This document shows positions 34,149 to 47,958 of a stretch of DNA of 64,000 nt, piece after piece; position 1 is the stretch's first letter; each line of letters starts with the position of its first letter. The position numbers were made by a program, and so were the translations under genes. The DNA lies in NCBI GenBank assembly GCA_964007475.1, contig OZ023274.1, positions 100,015,322 to 100,079,321 on the forward strand, in the 5' to 3' direction. The notes beneath the pieces were generated by a model. The model did no database searches, had not been told where the DNA came from, and worked only from the letters and a program-made list of their open reading frames with translations. Source of the stretch: Hybos culiciformis. Its lineage: Eukaryota > Arthropoda > Insecta > Diptera > Hybotidae.

Positions 34149-37100
34149 ATAGAACAGTAATGTAATTTTTTTTATAGAATTACCCAATATTGAACATAGG
34201 AATGAAAAATATACGATGAATCTGAATTTTGAAAATGATATTTATAAAATATTCAAATTAGATTACTATTTTTGGAGTACATTTCTTTGAATTTTTATCA
34301 AGTTTTTTTTTCCCTTGTTATTTTTGTTTTAAATTAATTTTTTTTTTTTTTGAGTAAATTACATTTCTAAAATTTATATTCAAAATCAAAAACATACGAA
34401 AATAAAAGCATTTATTTCTATTTATATGAAATGTTGATTACAGGAAAAAATATTAAACGTTTTCAAAATTTAAATTATTTAGATTAAAAATTATTTAAAT
34501 TTTTTGTTTTTTTTTTCTATTTATTTTATGGAGTCTCTATTTTTGACATAAATTGGGTGAACTATGGCACATTTATTAATTTTATTTTAATATATGTAGG
34601 CAGCCATCACTAAATTTATGTAGGAGTTAAATTTTTATCATTATTGGAAGGCCGGCTACAGAATTGTGGTGATAGTGTTGCTTTTAAAAAAATGTCAAAA
34701 CTGCTTAAAATTTTGTAAAAAAAAAAAATATATAAGTAAAATTATATCTCAAAATCATATTTCACTTAATTACAAAAAAAAGTTAAGTAATTGCATATGA
34801 AATATCAGAATTTTTTTTTTGTTTTTTTCGAGTTCTAAGAAATATTAATTTAATTCTTCGTGACATTGTGTAGAATATCTATATGATTTAAAAAAAAAAT
34901 TAGAATTCATATGAATTTTGTGAAAATTATATTTTCATTAACTTTTAAAAGCGACGATAATAAGGGTTCTTATATTATACAAAATAATGTATCCTTTAAT
35001 GTTATGTCAATTAAAAAATAATAATTAATTAAAAGAAAAAAAGAAAAAGTTCACCTTTTTTTTTGAAATACTTAAAACATTGAACAATTTTATCATAAAC
35101 TTATTTCCAAGATCTCAGAAGAATTTAATCAAAATTAAAATTGTATATATTGAGAATAATTTTGTATGTATAATTGTATGTATAAATGAAGAAATAAAAG
35201 AAAACTTTTCTAATTTATATCTTTTAATGTTTTATTAATGTTTTTATTAATTTTTATTTTTTGTTTCTTAAGAAAAAATGTTTTTATTTTTTTTTGTAGT
35301 CGTAATGATAATTTCAATTTCAGAAATTAACAAGTTTAGAACATAATCATTTATTTTCTAAATTTGCAAACTCTTCAACCTAGTAAATAAATTTTAATTA
35401 TTCAAAATAAATTTTGTGATTAATTTCTTAATGGAATTATATAAAAAAAGAGATAGGTATGAATTATATACTTTCAAAATTATATTTTGTTAAAATTAAA
35501 AGCTTATAATTTGGGAATAGTATTGGCCATCATAATATAATGCCATTGTATCGTTGTCCTATGTATGGTTTTTGGCGTCGGGCAGTTGTCTATTTGAACT
35601 AAGTCATTGGATTGTTTTAAATAATGATAAACCGTCATTAAAAAACCTAATAAAATATCGTTTGTTATTCACTTACATTTAGTTTCGAGCTATATATACT
35701 TTAAGACAAACTTTTCCTGAAACAAAAACATTTTTTTTTATGTAATTCTTTCTTGTGTTAGCGCTATTAATTTTTGTCCACCTATATTTATTAAATGAAA
35801 AAAGATTAAACAATTTTTGTTGACCTTTCTTCTTCTTTTTTATTCATTTTTTGATAAGAAATTAACAAGCAAGAATGGACTGACATTATAATAATAAAAA
35901 TTAACTTTCGGATCTCTTTACCAAACCAATAACAATAATACAAGAGTATTAAAAGTTATTGGGTTTCTATACTGTACTTATACCTATACAAAGATCTTAC
36001 GTATATTTATAAATATTCATTAACGTTGTGTCGTAAGGTATTAATTTTTATTTTATTAATTTTCTTTATAAAATTATAAAAATTGTCCTCTCTATGTGTT
36101 TATGTACATTTTTTGTAATATATAAGTGTAATATATAAATCCCTCTGTCTAGAATTTATGTAATAATTTTTTCGATATTGGATAAATTTTATATTAATGT
36201 TTTTGTATCCATATAAATATTGATTAGAGATTTAACATTAAAAATATTTTAAGAAATAAAGACATTGTCAAAGTTTACCATTACATATAGATAATGGATA
36301 TAATAATGTTATCATATTAAACTTATCAATTTGGGAATTTTAAACTTCAAACAGATTTTTGGTGATATTTTTTGCGATATTTTGGTCCAATAGCTTAATA
36401 ATAGTGCTGCATTTTGAAAATCATTCATCTTAAAATCAGACCTTAAACTTCCTATAGTGTATGACTGTATGATATAAGTTTTAAATTTTGTTGCATAAAT
36501 GAACTAAACTAATACTGTTTTTCCATCGACGTGTATACCCAAATAATAATGAATTAATTTGTCTTCATTAAAACTATCATATTCATGTTTCATTTCTGTT
36601 TGCATGGGCTTTAGGGATAGTCTAATTCATATATTTAGGTACAATAGTTTGAGAAATTTTTTTTAAAATTTTTACTTTTAAATATTTTAAATTTAACATG
36701 AAAATTTTACAAAATAAATGTGATAATTCCTTCGGGATGAATTTCAGAAAAAAAATTTGTCAATGAATATTTAAAATTTTATTAGTTATCTTATTTATTT
36801 TTTTTCTTTTACCATTTCAAATAAAAATCCAAAATTATAAAAGTTAAAAAAAAAAAAAAAAAATCTTTTCGAAATTACCATGGGACAATAAACTTTTATG
36901 TCCCTCTTTTTATGCATCTAATTTCTAATATTTAGTTTCAAAAGAAAATATCTCAAAATTATTTAATTTTTTTTTCTGATTTCGAATAAATATAAATTAG
37001 GATTTTATTTCCCATGTACTTACGTATATTACAGCTTTTGTACGTCATTATGTATTTATTTACTTATTTTTTTACTTTTAATGAGATTTACTAAACGAAA

Positions 37101-37400
37101 CTGACCGTCGTGTACGCTCAGAAATATGAAAAAAAAAAAATTAAAATTGTTTCAACTCCCATTATAACTCCCAAATTATAAATTTTTAGGTCATTCCGCA
37201 TGCGTCAGTTACTTTGCTTCACTTACTAACTTAAGATACTAAATCAGTTACTAAATTTATGTCAATGAAAAAAAAAATAAATAAATTGTGAAATATAATG
37301 TATGCTTACAAAATTATCGAGTGAACGAAAGAATGTTTGTGTAATTACCGTGATATGAAGATAAGCTTTATATTAAAATAAAAATATTTTTCAATGTTTC

Positions 37401-37460
<60 letters not shown>
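37401..37460. repeat. (AT)n microsatellite
   Basis: About 28 uninterrupted AT dinucleotides. Confidence 0.97.
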
Positions 37461-37465
<5 letters not shown>

Positions 37466-38524
37466 ACAGAAGTTATACAAGATTTTTTAAAACAAAAACC
37501 CTTACAAATTTAATTTATAATTAATTTACATAATAAAGATTCTTTGTGCAATTAGTAATCGTCCGTACAGATAATTTTGTATCATAATTTTTTTTGGAGA
37601 AATACTGAACCAAAATTATTCATCTGGTTTTTTTTAATTCTAATATTTTTTCGTCTAATTTTAACAATATACAAATTTTATTCTTTTTTTTTTTGTGAGT
37701 TAAAAGAAACGTCACTATTGTCCTTGAATAATTTTTTAAGGAAACAAAAATAAAAAAAAAATAAAAAATTTTCCGTCCTTTGAGTGTTTGTTAATGTCAA
37801 ACAAAAATAAAATGTTTATATTCTATTTTTTTTTGTTTTTTAACTGTATGCATAAAAAAATTAAGTATTATTTTTATAGTATTTATTTTTCGACCCTTCA
37901 AATGGAGCAGGTAAATTCAATGAACATTTTATTTACTTTTTTAAAAGTTTTCCAGCTTTTACAAAAAAAATCGACACTATATAAATTATGCCGAAATTAC
38001 TGAAATTTTTAAATGTGTTAAATTTCTTTGACTTCACTTTTTCATTACACTTTAGATCTAGGTATAAATTTTTCAATAATTAATTGGAATTTGTTAAAAA
38101 AAAATTCTGGGTAAAAATTTTGATAAAGTTTAAGCTCCAAAATGTAAATGTTTTCTTCTTTTTTTTAAAAACCCTAATGAATCGTTGCTTAAAATGAAAA
38201 CTATCAGAAAAATTTTATTTGTCAATTACATTTTTTTTTTGACAGACATTTGGGCGAACTGAATAATGCAAAAAATTAAAATAAATAATATTTTTTAATA
38301 AACATATTACAAGCATTAACAATTCAAAGTAATTTTTTCTTTATTTTAGAATAAAATGTTAGATAAAATTGTTAGATAAAATCAAAAAAAAATCAATCAA
38401 ACTGAATTGTTAAATTTTGTTATTAACAAAAATTGTTTACGAAAAACCTGCACCCCGTAGCTATCTCTTGGGTTTTTATTGATATTAAGTATCTGTTAAT
38501 AGCTCATTATTGTGGTTAGACTTT

Positions 38525-38565
38525 ACGCTACCTACATAATAACCTACGCTACCTACATAATGTGT
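38525..38565. repeat. Short direct repeat ACGCTACCTACATAAT, two copies
   Basis: Perfect 16-bp copies start at 38525 and 38548, 23 bases apart. Confidence 0.85.
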
Positions 38566-40062
38566 CTAATATAAATTACGAAGTCATTGAAACACATTTA
38601 ACATTAAGTAATTATTATGTTGATTATAATTATATATTTCAATGAGTTTAGAAAAAAAAATTTATTTCAGACTTAAATTTCTTTAAGAAAAAATCATAAG
38701 ATTTAAATAAAGTTTATTTGCTCACTGAACTTAAATAGTAATTTTTAATTAACGTTGCTTTTCATGTTAAAAAATACTTTCACTTCAAAATTTGAGCAAA
38801 ATTTCTCTACTGTCAAATTTGAAATTATGTTGACATTATATTTGAAAATAATATTATTAGGAAAAAGAGGGCTATTGATTTTACCATTGGCGATTAAAGC
38901 TCTCGAGCAAACCACTTAACTGTAACAACGATAATTCATCAAATATTAGTTATATACCATTAAATAAAAATTATATAAAAAAAATTAATATTAACTTTGA
39001 TGTCAATCGATTTACTTAAAACAGATGTTTAACATATTTCAAACCTCAATATACATTTAAAAATATCTAGGTACTAAAATCTAAATTATGCTAATTAAAT
39101 TGATTATTATTGTAAAATATATTGATTTCCATTTTAATAAAAATTAATTATTTATTTAAATAATTGAAATTATTTGTTGGGTAATTAAGTATCAAAATAT
39201 ATGTATATTTATAGAATAATTAAATTATATATTATGTAGTATAAGTAGTGTTTATGTTGTACGTAATAAGTTAAAAAAAAAAAACTAATATATTATACCA
39301 ATAATGATTTAATTATATTTTATAGAATTTATTAAGTTTGTTATTTTTATATTTATAGTAAGTACGTAGAAATTTTTATTTATTTAGCAATTAGATAACA
39401 TTTAATGGAATTTTCCTACACTCATTTACACAGTATATAATAAAATATTTTCCCCTATTTCCTGAATTTCTAAAATATAATGTGTATAAATGAAGGTATA
39501 ATAATTTTTAATTAAACATCTTATTGTTTATACTTCAAACACAGAGTTATAATTTTTGATAAAAATTATATATTATTAAATTTTGTAAAATAATCAGACA
39601 CAAATCATATATTTTTCGTAGCACATAAATAGCGAATACCTTCACAGTTTTTAATAATTTTAATTGACCTACATTTTTCTTAATTACGCTATTTTTCTAG
39701 GGTTTTCCTTTTTTTTTTGTAATGTTTAGGATTTATGTAAATGATGTAAAAGTTTTTGATTACACTACGCTATTAATAAATTTGTTTTTTTTTACATATA
39801 ATACAAAATTATATTTATTGAATACATATATAAAATTTTCAGTTTATGGTTTTGGAATAAGTGTGGCAGACATAATAAAATTCAAAATCTAATAATAATT
39901 ATTCATTTTAATACATAGGTACTACTATAGTATTTTTATTTGGACGGGTTTTCGATTTATTTATAAAGGTATTGTTCATAATTATTTATGATGCATATTC
40001 TAATGTTTCGTTTTAAATGCAAAAGCAATTAGTAAACTTTTAATTTCTAAGTTTACTTTAGG

Positions 40063-41602
40063 CAACGTGCTGTTTTAAAAGCTCTCATAAATCTGAATGT
40101 GAAAAAGTCAACTGGCCCTGATGGTATTCCGGATGTGGTCCTAAAATATACTGCCTCTGTTCTAGCTAAACCTCTGCGCAACCTTTTCTATCTTTCATAT
40201 TCACTTGGCATCTACCCCACCAAGTGGAAAGTTGTGCATGTTCAGCCTATTCCAAAAAAAGGCGATAAATGCGATCCCTCTAACTACAGGCCTATTGCGC
40301 TTACTTCTATTCTTTCCAAAGTAATGGAATCCCTTATTAACATAAAAGTTAAAAATACTTAGAAGACAAGAAATTGCTAAGTGACCAGCAATATGGTTTT
40401 CGTACGAATAGATCGACTGGTGATCTGATGACATGTTTTTCCGACGCCAGTCTTCACAACTCCGGTGAGGCTTGTGTTGTTGCTTTGGATATAGCTAAGG
40501 CTTTTGATCGAGTGTGGCACTCGGCCCTGATTTCTAAAGTTAAATCAATGGGTCTTGGATCAGCTTTTGTCAATTGGACCAGCAATTTTTTGTCTGGCCG
40601 TTCTATTCGTGCTGTTGGCGATGGGTACCAGTCACATCTTTATAATATCAACTCCGGTGTACCCCAAGGGTGTGTTCTCTCACCAACCCTCTTTTTAATT
40701 TTTATTAATGATCTTCTAAAATAAACTTTAAACCCCATCCACAGCTTCGCCGATGACAGTAACTTGGTAGCATGCTACGATTTTATTAATAGGAAATCAG
40801 CATCTTCAAATGCTATTACTACGAAACGTAATTTTCTTCAAAGTAGTATAAATCACGACCTTTTCAAAATTTCACAATGGACAACAGAGTTGAGTTTAAT
40901 GCATCCAAAACACAATGCTGCCTAATTTCTAGAAAGCTGTCAACTTTTGATCCCCAATTTTCTTTCCAAGGCAAAATTATTGGTAAATCTGAAAACCTTG
41001 ACATTTTAGGTTCGAAAATAACCAGTGATCTAAGCTGGAAAGTTCATATTTTCGAAACTGCAAAAAACGCAGCGAAATGTCTTGGTTTTTAAAAAGATGT
41101 AAACAATACTTTCCCCCCTCTGATCTCTTAAACATTTACAAATCCTACATACGACCAAAATTAGAATACAATTCGCATATATGGGCTGGTGCTCCCAAAA
41201 CCCATCTTGAGTACCTGGACAAAGTTCAGAGAAGGGCTATTATTGAATAATAATCACCAAACCACCAGCTCTTTAACATCACTCAATCACCGTCGCAATG
41301 TAGGTGCACTTTCCATTTTTTATAAATATTTTGTTGGAACGGATACGTGTTCCCTGGAACTAAAAGCCCTACTTCCTCAACTTCAAGTATTTACACGCCA
41401 AACACGTTCCGCCTCAACGTCACACCCGTATTTCGTCAAAATTCCCAGATGTGATAGAACGAGCTTCGGAAATTCGTTTTCAGTTCGCACCTCGAGAATG
41501 TGGAATGTTCTTCCATCAAAACGTTTGATTTACGAGTTGCGCCGCTTTAAGAAGAGTGTAAATGATTACCTTCTGACTGTCCCACTTTTTAATTCCGTCT
41601 AA
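40063..41602 (+). pseudogene. Reverse transcriptase pseudogene of the non-LTR element
   Basis: Frame segments, in order: 40063-40350 with KKSTGPDGIP and SNYRPIALTSILSKVME; 40353-40880 with QYGFRTNRST, motif A DIAKAFDRVWH, motif B GVPQGCVLSP and, after a premature TAA at 40722, the catalytic FADD at 40746-40757; 40877-41089 with RVEFNASKTQCCLISRK; 41092-41230 with the YIRPKLEYNSHIWAGAP region typical of the end of the polymerase domain; 41230-41602 with HRRNVGALSIFYKYF and a C-terminal tail, stop at 41600. In an intact element the protein would reverse-transcribe the element RNA at the chromosomal target. The catalytic aspartates are still readable but in broken frames. Confidence 0.93.
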
Positions 41603-41704
41603 ACTTCCTATCCTCCTTATCAAATCCATACTTCTTTAAGTATAAAAGGTATCCCACCTAGTGATTTGTTATAAAAAAATAGTATAGTATAAAAAAAAAA
41701 AAAA
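40063..41704 (+). mobile_element. 5'-truncated, decayed non-LTR retrotransposon (jockey/CR1-type)
   Basis: The element lacks its 5' part, including any first ORF and endonuclease. It starts in the N-terminal reverse transcriptase region, runs through the polymerase and the C-terminal domain, and ends with a short 3' tail followed by a poly(A) run at 41691-41704. At least four frame changes (near 40350, 40885, 41090 and 41230) and an in-frame stop at 40722 show that it is dead. The polymerase signature fits the jockey/CR1 group; a finer assignment needs a search. No target-site duplication is evident. Confidence 0.93.
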
Positions 41705-41919
41705 TGTCATTTTCGGGCTCAAAAACTTATTTCAAATTAAGATGGATGAAATTTTTGAACAATTCAAGAAAACCTGCCGAATCAATTTATCTTTTTTCTA
41801 AGGAAACTACAAGAATTTTAAAACTCACCGAATAAGAAATTTCAAGAGTTCAAATGATCATGTGAAAATTAAGTGTTCTTGAAGAAAATTATTATGATAA
41901 AAAAGTTGTTTTCACTTAC

Positions 41920-42188
41920 CTATTTGTGGAACATCATACTGTCGTTGTCCTCTGGTTGTTCGCCACATAAGTTGACTGCTGGCAATACTACTGGATAGTG
42001 GTGCCATCATATTTGGAGGTGGTCCCCCATTACTCATGCCATTATTTCTTTTATTTTGTTGAGATATTTTTTGTTTAATTTGTTGCTGCTGCTGTTGTTG
42101 TTTTTTCTTTTGTGATTTATTTTGATTTTGTTGCTTCAATTTGGCATTACTGTTATTATTGTTGCTATCCTGACGCTTCTTTAGTTGT

Positions 42189-42227
<39 letters not shown>

Positions 42228-43072
42228 ATTCTTATATCAAGTGACTGTCTGTCTGGATCACCGATATTATGTTGTTGTTCAAATAATTCTTGCAATGCCT
42301 TTGATTGATAATTATTTCTATTGAAATCAATATGCGCTCGATATTCGTTATCTTCGATATTATCATCCGAATATCTATAATTATTGTTATTATTATTGTT
42401 CTTGTTGTTATTATTATTATTATTATTATTACTGTTTAGTTTATTAATATTTCTACTGTCATCATTTAGAAATGTTGCCAAATCATCATTTATTTGATTT
42501 AATTTTAATTTTTCTTCAATTCCATTGGCTTGAAAGAAATTTGGTTTTAATACTCTTTGATCCTGATAAGTTGGTGGTGGTGATAAATTCAATGATGACA
42601 AAGGTAATGTCTTATCTTCTTTGTGGTGTGTTGAATGTAAAACGCCTAACGGTGATTGATGATAATTATTATTATTTGAATGCAATAAATAATCATCGTT
42701 AACACTGTCACTCACACTACCGTAACTAAATTTAGGCATTAATAAATGTCTAGGCGATGATGGCGGTGGTGCAAATATTTTTCGACCAATAACACTTTTA
42801 CCACGCATTGGTTTAATCATATGATTTGTATCGTCTTCAGCAATATCAATGAAAAATCCATCATTATTTAATTCTTGCAATAATTCAGCATCATTTTCAG
42901 TTAATGATCTACGATGCTTATGGTGTTCATCATCAATTTTTCCTGTTGACAATATTGATGTTGTAGATTGAGGCTTTTTACTATTGGTTAAATGTATTGC
43001 TAATATGCTTTGCTGTGCAAGTAAAATTAGGCAAATTAAAATATGGACTATTGGAATTTTCGGTACCATCAT
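41920..43072 (-). CDS. First coding exon, secreted prohormone-like precursor
   Basis: 384 codons plus one base on the - strand, from ATG at 43072 to a consensus donor GTAAGT (41919-41914). Residues 1-25 form a clear signal peptide (hydrophobic ILICLILLAQ core, likely cleavage after SILA). Possible basic processing sites are HKHRR near 53-55, IGRK near 95-98 and LKKR near 298-301. A poly-Asn tract lies at about 214-230 and a 14-Gln tract at about 283-296. The exon ends RTTRGQRQYDVPQI plus G. As I remember it, QYDVPQIECP precedes the LDLa domain in an insect prohormone-like precursor (NVP-like/prohormone-3 type); the phase-1 G would permit E next. Alternatively it is an unrelated secreted low-complexity protein. 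No downstream exon was found. Confidence 0.82.
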
Positions 43073-43114
43073 TGTTGTAATTATATTGGTTTCTATGTGG
43101 TCAAATACGGGAAT
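43073..43114 (-). other. Proposed 5' untranslated part of the precursor exon
   Basis: On the - strand a possible acceptor (GATTATTAG) lies at about 43115, giving about 42 bases of leader before ATGATGG. The pyrimidine tract is poor, so the exon could start further upstream. Confidence 0.3.
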
Positions 43115-44847
43115 AATTTTCTAATAATCTAGAAAATTTCTTTCATGGAAATAATTTTAAAAGATTTTTCTATTTTACGCAATGTAATTTAATATATATA
43201 AAATATATAATATATATTTATATTTATACGATGATTTTTTCGGTGAGCAAAAATTTTCTGATTATAGGTGAGAGAAATAATTTTTAATACTTTTCCTTCG
43301 ATTTTTAGCTGAATTATTATTTTTTCCTTGCATTCATAAATTATGTTTCTCCTTTTTTTATAATAACTGTTTTAGACTATTCTCGTACTGACTTACTAAA
43401 TACTTAATATTTAGCTATCGAATTGAGATTTTGCACCAAATGAAAAATTTTTATTTATTTTTGGAAATATTATTTTTCCTTGTTATTTAATTTTTTTTTT
43501 TTAGTGTGACATAACTTTTCCTCCTTTAATTTTAGAATAATTTTTAATTTTTCTGTACTATTATTACTATTATTGTTTTTCTTCTTAGTTCAGTTTATGA
43601 CTTTTCTTATATTGTTGGAAAATATTTTTATCTTGCTAGTATTTGTATAACTAGTTACACATAATACTATATATAGTAAGTTTTTTTTTTCAATTTTCCT
43701 AGATTATCGAAAAAGAAATAAAAATTAAGAAAATGTTGAATATTGTAAAGAAAAAAATTTCTTTTTTTTTAACTTTAAGTTTTTTTTTAAATTTATATTT
43801 TTTTATAGCTTTTAATGAGGTTTTCAAGTGAAATTCTTGTCTACTTAATCTTAAAAAAAATTAAATAAACCAACAATAACAAAATGGGTTCAATTTCAAA
43901 TATTAGAAGAAAAAAAACATATAAAAATATATATTTTTTTTTAACTTGATTTTTCAATTTTATATATTGTTAAGGTAATTTATGTACCTACTTCAATTAT
44001 TTTTAATTTTAATTTTAATTTTAAATATTTATTAATTTGTTTTTATTTTTTATTATGATCTTATTCACACTAACTCGTACCTTCAACTCCAGTATAATAC
44101 ATAATATACTAAACATAGTATGTACAATAATTTTCTTCCTATATTTTGTTGGCATTCAATTCTTTCTTTCATACCTATAGTGTATAAAATTTGTGAATTA
44201 AATATTGGTTTTTTATCCAGTTTAACATCAAACACTTCCCTGTTCCAATGTGTTATCAGTTTTCCATTTATTATAATAATCATTTATCAATGATAAAGAT
44301 TTCTGTAAGTGTAATTCAGATATTATTTATTTTTATTAGTCAAGGGTATATGCGAACTTTGAAAATAACAAGACAATTCTTGACTTTTTTAGTTTTTCAG
44401 TTGAAAGTATCTGACTTTTAACTTAATAAGTACTCGTTGAAACTGAAAACATCAAAAGCATTTATTACTAAAAAAAATACTTTATCATAATCAGTTTTAA
44501 TTTTTCTCATTTCTCAAGTTTTTTATTTTAGTGCTTCAATTTTCACTTAAAAGTATAACTATAAACCTGTTAAAATTAAAGTTTTCTAATTTATGATAAA
44601 TAGCCATACACTGGATAAGAGAAATTTTTTTCATTGCTTCTGATTTACATAATTATAGAATACTGTTTATGCGCGTACATAAAATTAATATAAAAAAGCA
44701 CATTTAAGTACTATGCCAATTTGACTTATACGATTCTCAATTTTTTATTCTTGTACGATTTATTATACTTTTTATTTTTTTTTTATTTATATAAAAACTT
44801 TTAGGATACATACATATAAAACCGAAAAAAAAAAAAAACGAGTCCGA

Positions 44848-44854
44848 TGAGTCA
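44848..44854. promoter_or_regulatory. AP-1-like site TGAGTCA
   Basis: A perfect TGAGTCA in a short GC-richer patch about 1.8 kb upstream of the precursor start codon. A single match of this length can occur by chance. Confidence 0.2.
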
Positions 44855-47800
44855 GGTCAGTGTATTTTATTTACTGACAATCTCAAAAAAAAAAAGAAGT
44901 TTTTTTATGATTTGTTACATATTTTTGTAAAAATCTTTTCCACTATTTTTAAAAACTATTTTAATAGAATATTTTGTATACATCTTACCTACACATGGAT
45001 AATTCTATATTTTTAAGATTCAATGTAATATAATATTTTCAGAAAGGAACTACATATATGTAATTGGAATTTCTGTTTTTTTTTTTGTAATTTGGAATAT
45101 CCTTTTTTAAATTATTATATCCTTTTTTGTTTGAAAAAAATATTCACTTTTTTTTTCTAATAGTTTATGAGTATTTCTTGGATGCCAGTCAAAATAAGAA
45201 AAAAAAATAATAGTAATCGTTGAGGAAAAATACGAGAAATAAAAAAAAATAAAAATTAAAAAAAATTATTCATTTTCTTCGTTTGTTTAGTAGTTAGAGA
45301 AACGAGAAATTTTTCAACAATGTGCAATATAATATTGTGCACATACTTAAATATACAATACATTTATACATTTAATGCATATCGAAATAAAAGTTAATGC
45401 AGTGAATAGTAGTTATTTAAAAAATAAAAAATAAAATGTACATCGTCACAGAGGTGATGTCACCAAATGGATAATTTTCTAAAAACTTCTGAAAAAATAA
45501 AATAAAAATAAAAATGAAAATCAAATAAAAAATAACAATATCTTTGCATTCATAAATATTGGCCATTACGATTTTTCTGGGATTTTTGTGTAGGTTTTTC
45601 TTTTTCAAATGCACACTCATTGAGGAAATAAAATGAAAAAAAATTAAATAAAAAACTGATAGAATTATTTGGTTTATTTTTGAATTGTTTCGGCACCAAA
45701 AAAAAAAAAAAATAAATTATATACATAAAAAAGAAACCTACATTCATGCATAATAATTTTTATGTTGCTTTTCTACTATATTTGCGAAACATATAATTAT
45801 GTAGAAAATTTCCGGTAATATTAATTACTACAAATATTCGTTATCGGTTTAACTTAATTTTTTTTTTTAATAAAAAAGCGCATATAACTCAATAAGCGTA
45901 GGCATTATGCGAATAACTTAGAAGAAGTACTTAAACATTACACTGAAAAAAATAATTTTTAAATTTAATTTGTCCCAAACTAATTATTTTTTTACTTCAA
46001 TATCATCAAAATACTTTTTTCTAACATTATATTCTTGTGCTAAATCTTGTGTTACAAGAACAATATGCTACAGAACTGTATATTTCGAAATTTTCGAAAA
46101 TCAATGCTGATGAGAAGTCACTGTTAAATTATAACGAGTATTTGCATGGGCTTAAAAAAGTTTATAAAAGCAAAAATTCGAGGGAAATTTGACACTCATT
46201 ACTTTAAAAAAAAAATAAAAAAAATATTAAAATAACCAAAAAGATGTAATGAAAAAAGCTTTAAGTGTAGATGTAAGTGTATCAACTTATTTCAACTTAT
46301 TTCAATACATAAGATTTTCACTTTCACGTTTATTCAATTGAACTAAAAATAAAAGACTTTAAGGACATTAAGGACCCAAAATTCAAAATTTGCTTTCAAT
46401 GATATAAGGTTTACGTATTGTTTCAATTTTTTTTTGAACAATGTTATTGCAAAGGTATAAAATCCTATGTACAATTTTGTATGATGATAGCTCGAGATAA
46501 ATCGTTAAAACGAATAAATTGAAATAAAAGAATTAATTTTTTTTTGTGAGTTTTTATTTGATGCAACCACTTCAAACTTTGCGTCTTTTGAGAAGGAAAT
46601 ATATTGAATATCATTGATTTGGTAAACCTGGTGATGTCAGAAAAAAATTCTTAGAAAAACTTAATTATATCTACAATTAATTCCCAAAAGCTGATTCAAT
46701 CATTTTATAACTCGTTTTCGAACAGACGAGTAAAAATTTTCTATTTTTATTTTTTTAACTTTTTATGTGCACACAAAAAAAAAACATAAAAACTTTTTGG
46801 TCGTTTTCCGCATATTATAAAAGTTCTTTCAAGTTATCCTATCCAATAAATTTTGTTTTGTTGAAAAAGATCTTTATTTTTCTTGAAATAAAACAAAATA
46901 GGAAAAAAAATCGATTTGTTTGATTTTTTTATATATGTGTAACTGAATAATATTTCTCTCTACTAAAAATTTCTTGATGATTGCGGTTCTTGGCTTTTAA
47001 TCAAGGATTCAATTTGCTGCCGGAATAACATAAAAAGCTTTTTACGAACAAAAAGAAACAATAAATAGAAATATTTATTTTTCGTTCAAATAACGAAAAA
47101 GTAAATTTATATATAATTTTTTACAAACTAGATTCCAAAACTTTCCTTTACAACTTTTTTAAAATTATAAAATAAAGCTATAAGCATAATGAAAATAATA
47201 AAAATATAAATATGAAAAATATTTTTTATAATTTGAATAATTATTAAGTTTTTCTAAAACTTTGTATATTGATTGATTTGTGTATATTGATTAATTAATG
47301 TTTATTTAATAAAGATAGGTTTGAATATTAATTTGCATATTTTTAGTAATGAATGGAAAAGCAAATTTTTTTTTAGAAGCAACTGTGGTTCCAAAAATTT
47401 CCTTCAGATATAATTTCTTCTTCAACCTTAAGTGTTTTCAAAGTCTGAATTTATTTTTTCTTGTATTCACAACACTTGCTATAGATGCAAAATTTGTCAA
47501 CGAATTAAAGAGGAAAAATTTAAGTTTCAAGCTTTCGAAATAAGGAAGATCCGAGAGATACTTACTAGCTATTACAAATAAATATTCAATTCACTAAAAT
47601 ACTTTAAATTCACTATATATAACTTACAAAATATTTCTAATTAAAAAAAAGTGTTTTATATATTTATTAATGCTAAATCTGCTTGAAATATTGTTCAACT
47701 GTTTGAAATAGAGCCAAAAAAGAAAAAAAAATTCCTAATTTGTTGATTTAAGTAACCAAGCTACACAATTCGTTATTAAAATTTTCACAAATCCTTTTTC

Positions 47801-47917
47801 CCATTGTTCCAGATTTATTATGTTTTTTTTTTTTTTTTTGCTAATGTCTAGCTTTTGGCAAACCAAATTCCTTGGTAAAATAGAGAATATGGGAGGAAAA
47901 CTTTTTTTTTAACATTA

Positions 47918-47958
47918 TATATATATATACATATATATATATTAATATATATATATAA
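47918..47958. repeat. Palindromic TA-rich microsatellite
   Basis: ATATAT runs broken by TACAT and TTAA, flanked by ACATTATATA on the left and TATATAACATT on the right. Confidence 0.8.

Larger units (their letters stand above)
15437..41919. other. Repeat-rich AT-rich region, no further exon identified
   Basis: Between the membrane exon and the secreted-precursor exon I find only mobile elements, small hairpins, one gap, and unsupported open frames. It should contain the continuing intron of the + strand gene, of the - strand gene, or both. Long plain stretches (22.1-27.1, 28.2-29.9, 34.2-37.3 and 37.5-40.0 kb) show nothing beyond A/T runs and short palindromes. Confidence 0.5.

Noticed and set aside
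42112..42702. + strand frames over the secreted-precursor exon
   Set aside because: Val/Tyr-rich shadows of Gln and Asn tracts on the coding strand.
44838..44875. Hammerhead ribozyme suggested by CCGATGAG
   Set aside because: The core needs CUGAUGAG and a GAAA segment with three stems; only part of one motif is present.
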